Shown here piece after piece: positions 53,692 to 63,594 of a stretch of 64,000 nt of DNA. This DNA is from Mycobacterium sp. MS1601 (GTDB taxonomy: Bacteria; Actinomycetota; Actinomycetes; Mycobacteriales; Mycobacteriaceae). The position numbers and the translations under genes were made by a program. How positions within the stretch are numbered: the stretch's first letter is position 1; each line of letters begins with the position of its first letter. Below the pieces are notes generated by a model. That model saw only the letters and a program-made list of their open reading frames with translations, had not been told where the DNA came from and did not search any database. The DNA lies in the NCBI RefSeq assembly GCF_001984215.1, contig NZ_CP019420.1, positions 558,001 through 622,000 on the forward strand, given 5' to 3'.

Positions 53692-55175
53692 TCACCTTCG
53701 GCACCGCGGGACTGCGCGGCCCCATGCGCGGCGGGCCCGACGGGATGAACGTCGATACCGTCGAACGCGCGACCTGGGCGGTGGCCCGCGTTCTGCGCGA
53801 GCGGTGCCTGGGCGGCTCCACCGTGGTGGTGGGCCGCGACGCCCGGCACAACTCCGACGATTTCGCCTTGGCCACCGCCGAGGTGTTTGCCGCAGCCGGC
53901 TTCGATGTGGTGCTACTACCCGATGCGCTACCCACCCCGGTGGTGGCGTTCGCCGTCCGTCGCCTGCGCGCGGCCGCGGGCGTACAGATCACCGCGTCCC
54001 ACAATCCCGCCGCCGACAACGGATACAAGGTCTACTTCGACGGCGGCGTGCAGATCATCTCTCCCATCGACCGCGAGATCGAAGCCGCAATGCGGCGGGC
54101 ACCACAGCTGATTCCACGAGAGATTGTGCAGCCCAGCGACACCGGACTTGTCGAGCTCTACATGGACCGGGCCGCCGGGGTCCGCAGAACCGCCGAGCCG
54201 GTGCGAGCGGCGTTGACACCGATGCACGGGGTCGGCGGCACGGTGGCCCTGGAGGTGTTACGTCGCGCCGGAATCACCGACGTCCACACCGTGGCATCCC
54301 AGTTCTGGCCGGATCCCGACTTCCCGACGGTGGCCTTCCCCAACCCGGAGGAGCCGGGAGCAACGGATGCGGTGTTGGCGCTGGCGGCCGACGTCGACGC
54401 CGATATCGCGATCGCCCTGGATCCCGACGCCGACCGCTGCGCCGTGGGGATCCCCACCGAGTCGGGCTGGCGGATGCTCTCCGGTGACGAGACAGGTTGG
54501 CTGCTGGGCGATTACATCCTCTCGACAACCCAGACCCCGGCGTCCGAAGTGCCGACCGTGGCCAGCACCGTGGTGTCCTCGCGCATGCTCGGCTGCATCG
54601 CCGCAGCGCACGGGGCCCGGCACGTGGAAACGCTGACGGGGTTCAAATGGCTGGCGCGGGCGGCAGAAGAGTCCCTTGTCTACGCTTACGAGGAAGCCAT
54701 CGGTCATTGTGTGGACCCGTCCGCGGTACGTGACAAGGACGGCGTGAGTGCGGCGGTGTTGGCCTGCGATCTGGTCTCGACGCTGAAAATGAACGGCCGC
54801 ACCGTGATCGGCGCACTGGATGACCTGGCTCGCCAGCACGGGGTACATCAGACCGCGGCCGCCACCGAACGGGTGACCGACGCCGCCGCGGTGATGACCC
54901 GGCTGCGCACCAGACCACCGTCGCAGTTGGCCGGAATCGACGTCTCCGTCGACGATCTGCAGGACCGCCGTGGCGCGCAGCGCACCGACGCCCTGATCTT
55001 GCGCGGCGAATCGGTGCGCGTCGCCATCCGGCCGTCCGGCACCGAACCCAAGATCAAGGGATACCTGGAAGTGGCCCTGGCCCCGCGTCAGGACCTACCG
55101 GCAGCCCAAGCACAAGCTGCCACCCTGCTCGCGGCTCTCACCACCGAGGTCTCGGCCCTACTCACAGGAATGTGA
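53688..55175 (+). CDS. pmmB: Phosphomannomutase/phosphoglucomutase, short N-terminus
   Basis: This 495-residue alpha-D-phosphohexomutase has the phosphoserine loop in QITASHNPAADNGYKVYF, the metal loop ALDPDADRCAV, GDETGWLLGDY and the phosphate-binding RPSGTEPKIKGYLEV. It begins ITFGTAGLRGPMRGG, whereas M. tuberculosis PmmB, as I recall it, has about 40 residues before this motif. The missing segment coincides with the overlap by the marR gene. GTG 53688 is the only good start; an upstream in-frame ATG (53574) would lie inside marR. Confidence 0.9.
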   Translation: MITFGTAGLRGPMRGGPDGMNVDTVERATWAVARVLRERCLGGSTVVVGRDARHNSDDFALATAEVFAAAGFDVVLLPDALPTPVVAFAVRRLRAAAGVQITASHNPAADNGYKVYFDGGVQIISPIDREIEAAMRRAPQLIPREIVQPSDTGLVELYMDRAAGVRRTAEPVRAALTPMHGVGGTVALEVLRRAGITDVHTVASQFWPDPDFPTVAFPNPEEPGATDAVLALAADVDADIAIALDPDADRCAVGIPTESGWRMLSGDETGWLLGDYILSTTQTPASEVPTVASTVVSSRMLGCIAAAHGARHVETLTGFKWLARAAEESLVYAYEEAIGHCVDPSAVRDKDGVSAAVLACDLVSTLKMNGRTVIGALDDLARQHGVHQTAAATERVTDAAAVMTRLRTRPPSQLAGIDVSVDDLQDRRGAQRTDALILRGESVRVAIRPSGTEPKIKGYLEVALAPRQDLPAAQAQAATLLAALTTEVSALLTGM

Positions 55176-55315
55176 CAGGTTCAGGTAACAACGCATTACC
55201 CAGGGTTTACCGGCGTTCACACAGTTTGGGCAACTCCCCCAGTTACGTTCGGGGGAACTCCGCGTGACCCCTCGCACACCGGTGTGCGACCGAACCCGAC
55301 ATCCCGAGGTGAACC

Positions 55316-56812
55316 ATGAGCAGCACGCCTGACACCGCGTATGACAACTCGGCCCTCAGTCACGAGGAAGAGGGTTATCACAAGGGCCTCAAACCCCGCC
55401 AGATCCAGATGATCGCCATCGGCGGCGCGATCGGCACCGGCTTGTTCATGGGAGCGGGCAGCCGCCTCAACAGCGCCGGCCCGGGCCTGTTCCTGGTGTA
55501 CGCATTCTGCGGTGTTTTCGTCTTCTTCATCCTGCGCGCACTCGGCGAACTGGTGCTGCACCGCCCGTCCTCCGGCGCGTTCGTCTCCTACGCCCGCGAG
55601 TTCTTCGGGGAGAAAACGGCTTACGTCACCGGCTGGCTGTACTTCTTCAACTGGGCCATGACCGCCATCGTGGACGTCACCGCCATCGCCCTCTACACCC
55701 ACTACTGGGGGATGTTCCAGGCCATCCCCCAGTGGGTGATCGCGCTGGTGGCCCTGGCCGTCGTGATGGCCATGAACGTCATCTCGGTCAAGGTGTTCGG
55801 CGAGATGGAGTTCTGGGCCGCCCTCATCAAGGTCGCCGCGCTGGTGCTCTTCCTGATCGTCGGCACTGTCTTCCTGGCCGGACGCTTCGAAGTGCGGGGC
55901 GAGCCAACCGGATTCAGCATCCTGACTGACAACGGCGGGCTCTTCCCGGAGGGGCTCTTTGCACTGGTGATCGTCACCTCGGGCGTCATCTTCGCCTACG
56001 CCGCAGTCGAACTCGTCGGCACCGCCGCAGGCGAGACCGAAAACCCGGCCAAGATCATGCCGCGCGCCATCAACTCCGTCATCGTCCGGATCGCGGTGTT
56101 CTACGTGGGCTCGCTGATCCTGCTGGCCCTGCTGCTGCCTTACACCGCCTACAAATCGGGCGAGAGCCCGTTCGTGACGTTCTTCTCCAGTATCGGTGTG
56201 CCCGCGGCCGGCGGCATGATGAACCTGGTGGTGTTCACCGCCGCCCTGTCCAGCCTCAACGCCGGGTTGTACTCCACCGGTCGCATCCTGCGGTCACTGG
56301 CACTCAACGGCAGCGCACCCGAGTTCACCGGGAAGATGAACAAGAACGGGGTCCCCTTCGGCGGCATCGCGCTGACGGGTCTGATCACGTTGCTGGGTGT
56401 CGGCCTCAATCTGGTGGTGCCGTCGGAGGCGTTCAACATCGCGCTCGATCTGTCGGCCCTGGGCATCATCTCGACATGGGGCATGATCGTGCTCTGCCAG
56501 ATCCAGCTGCACCGCTGGGAGAAGAAGGGCATCCTGACCCGCCCGTCGTTCCGGCTTCCGCTCTCGCCGTACACCAGCTACGCCACGCTGATCTTCCTGG
56601 CGGCGGTGACCCTGCTGATGTGCTACGAGAACTATTGGAACGCCATCGCTTTGGCGGTCATGGTGCCTGCGCTGATCGCCGGCTGGTACGCGGTGCGCAC
56701 CAAGGTGATGGCGGTAGCGGCGGCCCGCGTCGGCATCACCGGCGAGTATCCGGTGGTGGCGGACACCCCGATGATGGACGAGTTCCGCCACGAGGACGGC
56801 AAGCGCGACTGA
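55316..56812 (+). CDS. Amino-acid permease of the AnsP/GABA permease type
   Basis: The 498-residue APC-superfamily transporter has about twelve hydrophobic helices. Signatures are [52 protein letters not shown], the [21 protein letters not shown] segment and [19 protein letters not shown]. It is closest, by eye, to mycobacterial asparagine permeases AnsP1/AnsP2, but substrate assignment by eye is not secure. ATG 55316 is preceded by GAGG seven to ten bases upstream. It is not part of the conserved Rv3300c-Rv3315c order as I recall it. Confidence 0.9.
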   Translation: MSSTPDTAYDNSALSHEEEGYHKGLKPRQIQMIAIGGAIGTGLFMGAGSRLNSAGPGLFLVYAFCGVFVFFILRALGELVLHRPSSGAFVSYAREFFGEKTAYVTGWLYFFNWAMTAIVDVTAIALYTHYWGMFQAIPQWVIALVALAVVMAMNVISVKVFGEMEFWAALIKVAALVLFLIVGTVFLAGRFEVRGEPTGFSILTDNGGLFPEGLFALVIVTSGVIFAYAAVELVGTAAGETENPAKIMPRAINSVIVRIAVFYVGSLILLALLLPYTAYKSGESPFVTFFSSIGVPAAGGMMNLVVFTAALSSLNAGLYSTGRILRSLALNGSAPEFTGKMNKNGVPFGGIALTGLITLLGVGLNLVVPSEAFNIALDLSALGIISTWGMIVLCQIQLHRWEKKGILTRPSFRLPLSPYTSYATLIFLAAVTLLMCYENYWNAIALAVMVPALIAGWYAVRTKVMAVAAARVGITGEYPVVADTPMMDEFRHEDGKRD

Positions 56813-56819
56813 CGTTCTG

Positions 56820-56848
56820 GGGCCGGCCACCTGCGGGGTGGCCGGCCC
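56820..56848. terminator. Bidirectional hairpin between permease and YdcF-like genes
   Basis: An eleven-base perfect stem, GGGCCGGCCAC/GTGGCCGGCCC, with a seven-base loop sits exactly between the two convergent stop codons. It has no T-tract but is well placed to end both transcripts. Confidence 0.7.
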
Positions 56849-56849
56849 G

Positions 56850-57395
56850 TCAGCACGGCAGTGTGGCCGCCTTGAGCAAGGCGGCATACTGATAGGCGTA
56901 CACGTAGCCCCAGTAGAAGATGTCGTAGTCGTAGTCACGCGGTGTCGGTCGCATGGTCAACTCTCCGTCGAAGCACTTCTCGAAGATGTAGCGCGCCCGC
57001 ACCATGTGGAAGTTCCAGGACACCACGATCAGGTGCTGCCACCCCCGTTCGCGGGCCATACGGGAAGCGAACATGGCCTCTCCCAGAGTGCTCCACGGAT
57101 CGGGGACGAAGCACACCACCTCGATGCGGGCGGTGCTCGATGCGCAGGCGCGCCGGATCACCGGGTAGTCCGCAGGGTAGGAGTCGGCGATCACCACGGT
57201 GTCGGCATATCCCTGCCGCGCCAGTTGCAGGCCGTAGTCGATGCGGCCGTCCTGATCACCGCCGAGTACCACGATGGCGTCGGCCTTGCCCAACACGTCC
57301 CCGTGTGGGCGGGTGAACAAGACGTAGCCGACCACACCGGCCACCGTCGCGACCACCAGCGCCGTGGCCGTCGTCCAGATCAGGAGTCGGCGCAC
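56850..57395 (-). CDS. YdcF/SanA-like (DUF218) membrane-anchored protein
   Basis: This 181-residue protein has one N-terminal membrane helix (LLIWTTATALVVATVAGVVG) and a DUF218 domain: ADAIVVLGGDQDGRIDYGLQ, VVIADSYPAD, PDPWSTLGEAMFASRMARE and HLIVVSWNFHMVRARYIF. Such proteins act at the envelope but their chemistry is unclear. GTG 57395 follows the upp stop without a gap, so the two are co-translated. Confidence 0.85.
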   Translation of the reverse strand: MRRLLIWTTATALVVATVAGVVGYVLFTRPHGDVLGKADAIVVLGGDQDGRIDYGLQLARQGYADTVVIADSYPADYPVIRRACASSTARIEVVCFVPDPWSTLGEAMFASRMARERGWQHLIVVSWNFHMVRARYIFEKCFDGELTMRPTPRDYDYDIFYWGYVYAYQYAALLKAATLPC

Positions 57396-58019
57396 TCAGC
57401 GCGGACCGAACTGGCGATCACCGGCATCGCCGAGACCCGGGACTATGTAGGCCACGTCGTTGAGACCCTCGTCGACGGTGGCGGTGAACAGCCTGACGCC
57501 TGGCGCCGCCGACTCGACCGCGGCCACCCCCTCCGGAGCCACCACCACGCAGAGAAGCGTGATGTCAGACGCCCCCCGATCTTGCAGCAACCCCAGCGCG
57601 TGCACCATCGACCCGCCGGTGGCCAGCATCGGGTCCAGGACGAAGACCGGCTGCTCGCTGAGGTCGTCGGGCAACGACTCCAAATAGGGCGTGGGCTGGT
57701 GGGTCTCCTCGTTGCGCGCGACACCGATGAAGCCGACCTTGGCCTCCGGGATCAGCGCATGTGCCTGATCCACCATGCCCAGGCCGGCACGCAGCACCGG
57801 GACCAGCAGCGGTGGCGATGCCAGTCGGTGGCCGGTGGTGTCCATCAACGGCGTGCGCACGTTGATGGCCGTCCGCGGCGCCTCTCTGGTGGCCTCGTAC
57901 ACCAGCATCAGCGTGAGGTCGCGCAACGCCGCCCGAAACCCGGCGTTGTCGGTGCGCTCGTCCCGCAACGTGGTCAACCGGGCAGCAGCCAGAGGGTGAT
58001 CGACAACCCGCACATCCAT
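57396..58019 (-). CDS. upp: Uracil phosphoribosyltransferase
   Basis: This 207-residue enzyme salvages uracil to UMP with PRPP. It has [33 protein letters not shown], the PRPP loop [16 protein letters not shown] and the C-terminal uracil site [18 protein letters not shown] 58019 gives the usual N-terminus. It corresponds to Rv3309c. Confidence 0.96.
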   Translation of the reverse strand: MDVRVVDHPLAAARLTTLRDERTDNAGFRAALRDLTLMLVYEATREAPRTAINVRTPLMDTTGHRLASPPLLVPVLRAGLGMVDQAHALIPEAKVGFIGVARNEETHQPTPYLESLPDDLSEQPVFVLDPMLATGGSMVHALGLLQDRGASDITLLCVVVAPEGVAAVESAAPGVRLFTATVDEGLNDVAYIVPGLGDAGDRQFGPR

Positions 58020-58142
58020 AGGCCGCAACCCTAGACAGCTCAGGCCGAGCGTGCGCGTTCGCGGGCAAAACGCCACGTTTGTTTTCGTGGTTTGCGCACG
58101 CTCATGGCAAAGCGTTCAGGGCACGTCGTTATCCTGTGCCGC

Positions 58143-59420
58143 ATGGCTGCTGAGCTTGTGCCGATCCGACTCACTTTGACCGCGGGCGATTTCTACACCG
58201 TGTGGGCGCCGCGCTGGCGTGACGCCGGCGACGAATGGGAGGCCCTGCTCGGAGACGACGAGGACCTCTACGGCCTTCCCGGTGCGGCCGAGCTGGCCGC
58301 TTTCGTGCGTGGCGGCGCCCCCAACGACCTGTCCGACCACCCGGCATGGCCGCAGCTGGTCGAGGCCAACGCCCACAAGTTCGATCCTCCCGAGAACCGT
58401 CAGTTCGACCTCATCGCCGTCGAGGAACTGCTGGCAGACAAGCCCACCGAGGAGTCGGTGGCCACGCTGGCCCGCACGCTGGCCATCGTGTCGTCCATCG
58501 GGTCGGTGTGCGAGCTGCCCGCCGTCACCAAGTTCTTCAACGGCAACCCGACGCTGAGCAGCGTCAACGGCGGTCTCGACGAGTTCACCGGCAAGGCGGG
58601 CCTCAAGCGGTGGAACAACATCGCCGCGATCGTCGGGCGCAACTGGGACGGCATCATCGCCGCCATCGACGACATCATCACCACCCCCGACGTCGATGAG
58701 AAGCTGGTGGCCAAGGCCACCGCGGAGCTCGCCGAACCGGCGCCCGAGGAGCCCGAAGAGGAACTTCTGGTCGAGGATTCCGCCGACGAGGAGCTGGCCG
58801 ACGACGACGATCTGGATCCCGCGGACGAGGTGCTGGCCGCCGCGGCCGAAGGCGCTGCAGTCTCGGGTGGGGACGTCGATTTCTGGGCCAACGTGGGCAT
58901 CGACCCGGTGCAGATGATGACCAGCTCCGGCACGTTCTACACGCTGCGCTGCTACTTCGACGACCGCCCGTTGTTCCTGGGCCGCAACGGCCGCATCAGC
59001 GTGTTCAGCTCCGAGCGCGCCCTGGCTCGCTATCTGGCCGACGAGCACGATCACGACCTGTCGGACCTGAGCACCTACGACGACATCCGCACGGCCGCCG
59101 TGGACGGCTCGCTGGATGTCGACGTCACCGACGAGAACGTCTACGTGCTGACCGGGCTGTCCGAGGAGATCGCCGAAGGTCCCGACACCATCGACCGCGA
59201 CCAGCTGATGCTGGCCGTCGAGCTGTTGCAGGACGTCGGCGATTACTCCGAGGACGACACCGTGGACAAGACGCTGGCGGCTGACTCACCGCTGGGTCTG
59301 TTCGTGGCCTACGTCGAGGATCCCGACACCGCGGAGAGGCCCGCCGCGCCGTACGCCAAGGCCGTCGAGGGCTTCGAGCGGCTGGAACGTTTCCTGGATT
59401 CCCGCCTGCGCCGCGAGTGA
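58143..59420 (+). CDS. Conserved acidic actinobacterial protein (Rv3311-like)
   Basis: This 425-residue protein of unknown function has an N-terminal domain (TAGDFYTVWAPRWRDAGDEW), a very acidic low-complexity linker at about residues 197-235 (EPEEELLVEDSADEELADDD), and a C-terminal domain with YFDDRPLFLGRNGRISVFSS. The pattern suggests a soluble two-domain protein. Actinobacterial databases sometimes label it a primosomal or satellite protein, but I see no helicase or DNA-binding motif. It matches Rv3311 in place and length and diverges from upp. Confidence 0.8.
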   Translation: MAAELVPIRLTLTAGDFYTVWAPRWRDAGDEWEALLGDDEDLYGLPGAAELAAFVRGGAPNDLSDHPAWPQLVEANAHKFDPPENRQFDLIAVEELLADKPTEESVATLARTLAIVSSIGSVCELPAVTKFFNGNPTLSSVNGGLDEFTGKAGLKRWNNIAAIVGRNWDGIIAAIDDIITTPDVDEKLVAKATAELAEPAPEEPEEELLVEDSADEELADDDDLDPADEVLAAAAEGAAVSGGDVDFWANVGIDPVQMMTSSGTFYTLRCYFDDRPLFLGRNGRISVFSSERALARYLADEHDHDLSDLSTYDDIRTAAVDGSLDVDVTDENVYVLTGLSEEIAEGPDTIDRDQLMLAVELLQDVGDYSEDDTVDKTLAADSPLGLFVAYVEDPDTAERPAAPYAKAVEGFERLERFLDSRLRRE

Positions 59421-59424
59421 TTTG

Positions 59425-59461
59425 GGCGTGATTCCGGTCGCTGAGCGGTTGGAATCACGCC
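59425..59461 (+). terminator. Hairpin after the Rv3311-like gene
   Basis: An eleven-base perfect stem GGCGTGATTCC/GGAATCACGCC with a 15-base loop begins five bases after the stop codon. Flanking TTT and AAA can extend it past a mismatch. No T-tract follows. Confidence 0.5.
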
Positions 59462-59504
59462 GAAATCGCACGGATGACGGCGGCCGTGCGACTCGACAAC
59501 CCCC

Positions 59505-60590
59505 TCACCCGACCAGGACGGCGTACCTCGGCTTGATGATCTCGTCGATGATGGCGAGGCGCTGGTTGAACGGGATGAACGCCGACTTCATCGCGTTGAT
59601 GGTGAACCGCTCGAGATCACTCCAGCCGTAGCCGAAGGCTTCGACCAACCGCAGCATCTCCTGACTCATCGTGGTGTCGCTCATCAACCGGTTGTCGGTG
59701 TTGACCGTCACCCGGAAGCGCAACCGGGCCAGCTCGGCAAACGGGTGCTCGGCGATGCTCTTGACGGCCCCGGTCTGCACGTTCGAGCTGGGGCACAGCT
59801 CCAGCGGGATGCGCTTGTCGCGCACGATGCCCGCAACGCGGCCCAGCTTGGCGCCGCCTTCGGGCAGCGGTTCGATGTCGTCGACGATGCGCACACCGTG
59901 GCCCAACCGATCCGCCCCGCAGAACGCGATGGCCTCGTGGATGGACGGCAATCCGAACGCTTCACCGGCGTGAATGGTGAAGCGGCCGTTGTTGTTCCGC
60001 ATGTACTCGAACGCGTCGAGGTGACGGGTGGGAGGGTAGCCGGCCTCAGCGCCTGCGATGTCGAAGCCGACCACACCCTTGTCGCGGAACCGGATGGCCA
60101 ACTCGGCGATCTCGCGCGAGCGCGCGGCATGGCGCATCGCGGTCACCAGACAGCGCACCGTGATGGTCTTGCCGTCGGCGGCGGCGGCTTTCTCCCCGTC
60201 TGCGAAACCGGCCAGCACCGCCTCGACGACGGCATCCAACGACAGACCGTTGTCGATGTGCAGTTCGGGGGCGAACCGGATCTCGGCATAGACCACCGAG
60301 TCGGCGGCCAGATCCTCGACGGCTTCGAAGGCCACCCGGTGCAGGGCCTCGGGAGTCTGCATGACGGCCACGGTGTGGGCGAAGGGTTCGAGGTAGCGCA
60401 CCAACGAGCCCGAGTGGGCGGCCGTGCGGAAGAAGGTGGCCAGTCCCTCGACGCTGTCGGCCGGCAGTTCATGGCCGATATCGGAGGCGATCTCCAGCAC
60501 TGTCGACGGTCGCAGCCCGCCGTCGAGGTGATCATGCAGCAGCGCCTTGGGAGCACGGCGGATGTTGTCCAGGGACAGCGGAGTCGTCAT
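59505..60590 (-). CDS. add: Adenosine deaminase
   Basis: This 361-residue zinc enzyme deaminates adenosine and deoxyadenosine. The metal ligands are visible in [22 protein letters not shown] and [11 protein letters not shown], with the catalytic region [11 protein letters not shown] and the base-recognition [13 protein letters not shown] 60590 has GGAG closely upstream; the 423-residue extension into the leader is not supported. It belongs with deoA, cdd, upp and deoD as nucleoside salvage and matches Rv3313c. Confidence 0.95.
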   Translation of the reverse strand: MTTPLSLDNIRRAPKALLHDHLDGGLRPSTVLEIASDIGHELPADSVEGLATFFRTAAHSGSLVRYLEPFAHTVAVMQTPEALHRVAFEAVEDLAADSVVYAEIRFAPELHIDNGLSLDAVVEAVLAGFADGEKAAAADGKTITVRCLVTAMRHAARSREIAELAIRFRDKGVVGFDIAGAEAGYPPTRHLDAFEYMRNNNGRFTIHAGEAFGLPSIHEAIAFCGADRLGHGVRIVDDIEPLPEGGAKLGRVAGIVRDKRIPLELCPSSNVQTGAVKSIAEHPFAELARLRFRVTVNTDNRLMSDTTMSQEMLRLVEAFGYGWSDLERFTINAMKSAFIPFNQRLAIIDEIIKPRYAVLVG

Positions 60591-60850
60591 CGCTCCATCT
60601 TGCAAAACGATCGGGCCCGCGGCCACGTGATTGGCAGCCTCGGGCGAAGGGAGACCGAATCGGGATACACCCATGTCACCGCCCCCGCCGCAACATGTCG
60701 ATAACCTGCAGATACAGCAAATTACGTGGAATCTTCTCCAGACATTCATCAGAGAACCGGAGTCGAACGTCGACACCGACAGGTGGCATCGGCTGCGGAA
60801 CCCAATCCATGAGCATGCAGAATTGACGCCACCAGCATTATCATCGGCCG

Positions 60851-62317
60851 ATGTGGATCGAGCCGATCGAGCGTGCGCGGTCGAACTCGAGACGCGGGGC
60901 CGTTGCCGCTTTGGTCCTGACCTTGCTCTACCTGATGCTCGGTCGCCTGACTTTTACCGTGTCGGTCGAACACAGCAACGTGACCAGCGTTGTCTTCGCG
61001 CCAGAGGGAATCGCCTTGGCCTTCGCGGTCATGTTCGGACCTCGGGTCGCCTGGGGAGTGCTGTTCGGTCAGACGCTGCTGTCCATCTGGTCTGGGCCCT
61101 CGGTGATCGGCGGTCTGGCGATCGGTGTGGTGAACAGCCTGGAATGTGTGCTCGGCGCCTTCCTGTTCGCGCGCTGGCGGATCTCACCGACGTTCGGCCA
61201 CCCCCGTGATGTCCTGCTGTTCGTCGCAGTGGTCTTCCTGGTTCTGCAGCCCATCAGCGCCACCGGCGGAGTCAGCGTGCTCTGGGCCGTGGGCGCAGCT
61301 CCCTTGGACCGGATCCCAGACCTGTTGGAGCCGTTCTGGATTCACGGGATCCAGCAACCCCTCACCGATGCAGGTGAGATTCCGTCGGCGTGGCTGCACT
61401 GGTGGATCGGCAATGCGGTGGGCCAGGTGCTCATCGCACCGCTGATCCTCGCCTGGGCGATCCGAGGCATCCCACGGCGAAGGACAACAAGCCCTGATCT
61501 GATCGTCAGCGCCGTGGCCATCACGTTGTTGGGCATTGCGGCGACCGTGCTTCCCGTCTATCCGCTGCTGATGCTCGGAGTCACCTACCCACTGCTGGTG
61601 TGGATCGGACTCCGGCGCGGGCTACGCGGCGTCACCACCGCCAACGTGCTGATCGCCCCCGCCATCACGTGGGCAGGTGCCTCCGGAGCCGGATTCCTGG
61701 CACACCTCAGCGTTCCCGACCGCCTCGCCCATGTCAGCTTCTTCATCGCCACGGCGACGGTGTTCTCGTTGATGCTCTACGCCATGTTCGAGGAGCGGCG
61801 CCAACTGGTCGAACGCCTGGACAGCCTGACCCGGGTGGACACACTGGTGCCGTTGGCCAATCGCCGACACTTCGTCGAACACCTGCAGGCTGAACTCGAC
61901 ACAGCGACGCGACTGGACAGTCAGCTGGCAGTGGTCGTCTTCGACATCGACCACTTCAAGCGCATCAACGACGACCACGGTCACGCTCTTGGTGACCAGA
62001 CGCTGACCGCCGTTGCCGAGACCTGCAACTCGGTGATCCGCCGCGGTGACATCGCGGCCCGAATGGGCGGTGAGGAATTCGCCGTCGTACTACCCGGCTG
62101 CGGTCTCGACGACGCCGGGGACTTCGGCGACCGCCTTCGCGCCGCCATCTCCGAACAGCACCGAACCCGCGACGACCTGCCTGCGGTCACCGTCAGTGTG
62201 GGAGTTGCCGCTGCACGGCCCCACGATTCCCTGGACGTGCTGCTCAACCGTGCAGACCAGGCGCTCTATGCCGCCAAGAGAGCCGGGCGCAACGCCGTAG
62301 AGGTGGCCGGCAGCTAG
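60851..62317 (+). CDS. MASE1-GGDEF diguanylate cyclase
   Basis: The 488-residue protein has an N-terminal MASE1-like membrane sensor of about eight helices (residues 17-310; [34 protein letters not shown]) and a GGDEF domain. [18 protein letters not shown] and the active-site [13 protein letters not shown] near residue 405 are intact. RRGD five residues before GGEEF fits the R-x-x-D inhibitory site. It should therefore make cyclic di-GMP and be subject to product inhibition. It stands alone between add and deoA and overlaps the deoA stop by four bases in opposite sense. Confidence 0.92.
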   Translation: MWIEPIERARSNSRRGAVAALVLTLLYLMLGRLTFTVSVEHSNVTSVVFAPEGIALAFAVMFGPRVAWGVLFGQTLLSIWSGPSVIGGLAIGVVNSLECVLGAFLFARWRISPTFGHPRDVLLFVAVVFLVLQPISATGGVSVLWAVGAAPLDRIPDLLEPFWIHGIQQPLTDAGEIPSAWLHWWIGNAVGQVLIAPLILAWAIRGIPRRRTTSPDLIVSAVAITLLGIAATVLPVYPLLMLGVTYPLLVWIGLRRGLRGVTTANVLIAPAITWAGASGAGFLAHLSVPDRLAHVSFFIATATVFSLMLYAMFEERRQLVERLDSLTRVDTLVPLANRRHFVEHLQAELDTATRLDSQLAVVVFDIDHFKRINDDHGHALGDQTLTAVAETCNSVIRRGDIAARMGGEEFAVVLPGCGLDDAGDFGDRLRAAISEQHRTRDDLPAVTVSVGVAAARPHDSLDVLLNRADQALYAAKRAGRNAVEVAGS

Positions 62318-63594
62318 ATCCGGTCGATGACGAGGGGACGTGTCTTCGGCGCGTGGTCCTGCACGCTCCAGGCGCCGTCGAGTTCGGCCAGGGCCGGCCC
62401 GAACCGTTCAGCGGTGTCGGTGAGCAAGGTGAACACCGGGTCACCGGGTGCGACGGGTTCGCCGGGGCGGCGGTGCATCAGCAGGCCGGCACCGGCCTGC
62501 ACCTGCTCGCCGGGGGCCGCGCGGCCCGCACCGAGCCGCCACACCGCCATACCCACCGCCAACGCGTCGACGGGCCCCATTGTGCCGCCGTGCGACGCCG
62601 TGACGGTTTCACGATGGTGCGCCACCGGCAGCGGCGCCGTCGCGTCACCGCCCTGCGCGGCGACGATGGCGCGGAAGCTGTCCATCGCCGTCCCGTCGCA
62701 CAGGGTGTCAGCGGGGTCGCGGCCGTCCAGGCCGACGAGCTCGAGCATCTCGCGCGCCAACGCGACCGTCAGCTCCACCACGTCCGCAGGTCCCCCGCCG
62801 GCCAGTACCTCCAGCGACTCGGCCACCTCGACAGCGTTGCCGACGGCACGGCCCAGCGGCACCGCCATGTCGGTGAGCAGGGCTCGTGTCGGGATTCCGT
62901 GCGCGTGGCCGAGCGCAACCATGGTGCGTGCCAGCTCCCAGGACTCCTCTTCCTTCTTCAGGAACGCCCCGGAGCCGACCTTCACGTCGAGCACCAGGGC
63001 GTCCGCGCCCTCGGCCAGCTTCTTGCTCATGATCGAGCTGGCGATCAGCGGCAGCGACTCGGTGGTGGCGGTGACGTCGCGCAGCGCGTAGATCTTGCGA
63101 TCCGCCGGTGCCAGGTCGCCCGCAGCGAAGATGGCCGCACCTACGTCGCACAACTGTTGGCGCACTTGAGCTTTGCCGATCTCGGCGGTGAAGCCGGGAA
63201 TGGACTCCAGCTTGTCGAGAGTGCCGCCGGTGTGCCCGAGCCCGCGGCCGGCCGCTTGCGGGACGGCGGCACCGCACGCGGCGACGACGGGTACCAGCGG
63301 GATGGTGAGCTTGTCTCCCACTCCGCCGGTGGAGTGTTTGTCGACCAGCCGAAGTCCCAGGTCGGAGAAGTCCAGGCGCTCGCCGGAGTTGATCATCGCG
63401 GCTGTCCACCGGGCGATCTCGTCGCGATCCATGCCGCGCAGGAAGATGGCCATCAGCAGCGCGGCCATCTGCTCGTCACCAACCCGGCCGTGGGTGTAGG
63501 CATCGATGACCCAGTCGATCGCGTCGTCACCGAGTCGGCCGCCGTCACGCTTGGTCCGGATGACCGTCGGCGCATCGAATGTGAACTGGGTCAC
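62314..63594 (-). CDS. deoA: Thymidine phosphorylase
   Basis: This 426-residue enzyme splits thymidine into thymine and deoxyribose 1-phosphate. Motifs are MAALLMAIFLRGMDRDE, VDKHSTGGVGDKLTIPL, AGRGLGHTGGTLDKLESIPG and LIASSIMSKKLAEGADALVL with VKVGSGAF. GTG 63594 overlaps the cdd stop (GTGA). It matches Rv3314c. Confidence 0.96.
   Translation of the reverse strand: MTQFTFDAPTVIRTKRDGGRLGDDAIDWVIDAYTHGRVGDEQMAALLMAIFLRGMDRDEIARWTAAMINSGERLDFSDLGLRLVDKHSTGGVGDKLTIPLVPVVAACGAAVPQAAGRGLGHTGGTLDKLESIPGFTAEIGKAQVRQQLCDVGAAIFAAGDLAPADRKIYALRDVTATTESLPLIASSIMSKKLAEGADALVLDVKVGSGAFLKKEEESWELARTMVALGHAHGIPTRALLTDMAVPLGRAVGNAVEVAESLEVLAGGGPADVVELTVALAREMLELVGLDGRDPADTLCDGTAMDSFRAIVAAQGGDATAPLPVAHHRETVTASHGGTMGPVDALAVGMAVWRLGAGRAAPGEQVQAGAGLLMHRRPGEPVAPGDPVFTLLTDTAERFGPALAELDGAWSVQDHAPKTRPLVIDRI

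Noticed and set aside
56838..58034. 398-codon plus-strand frame opposite the YdcF-like gene and upp
   Set aside because: His/Arg-rich shadow composition; upp on the other strand is certain.
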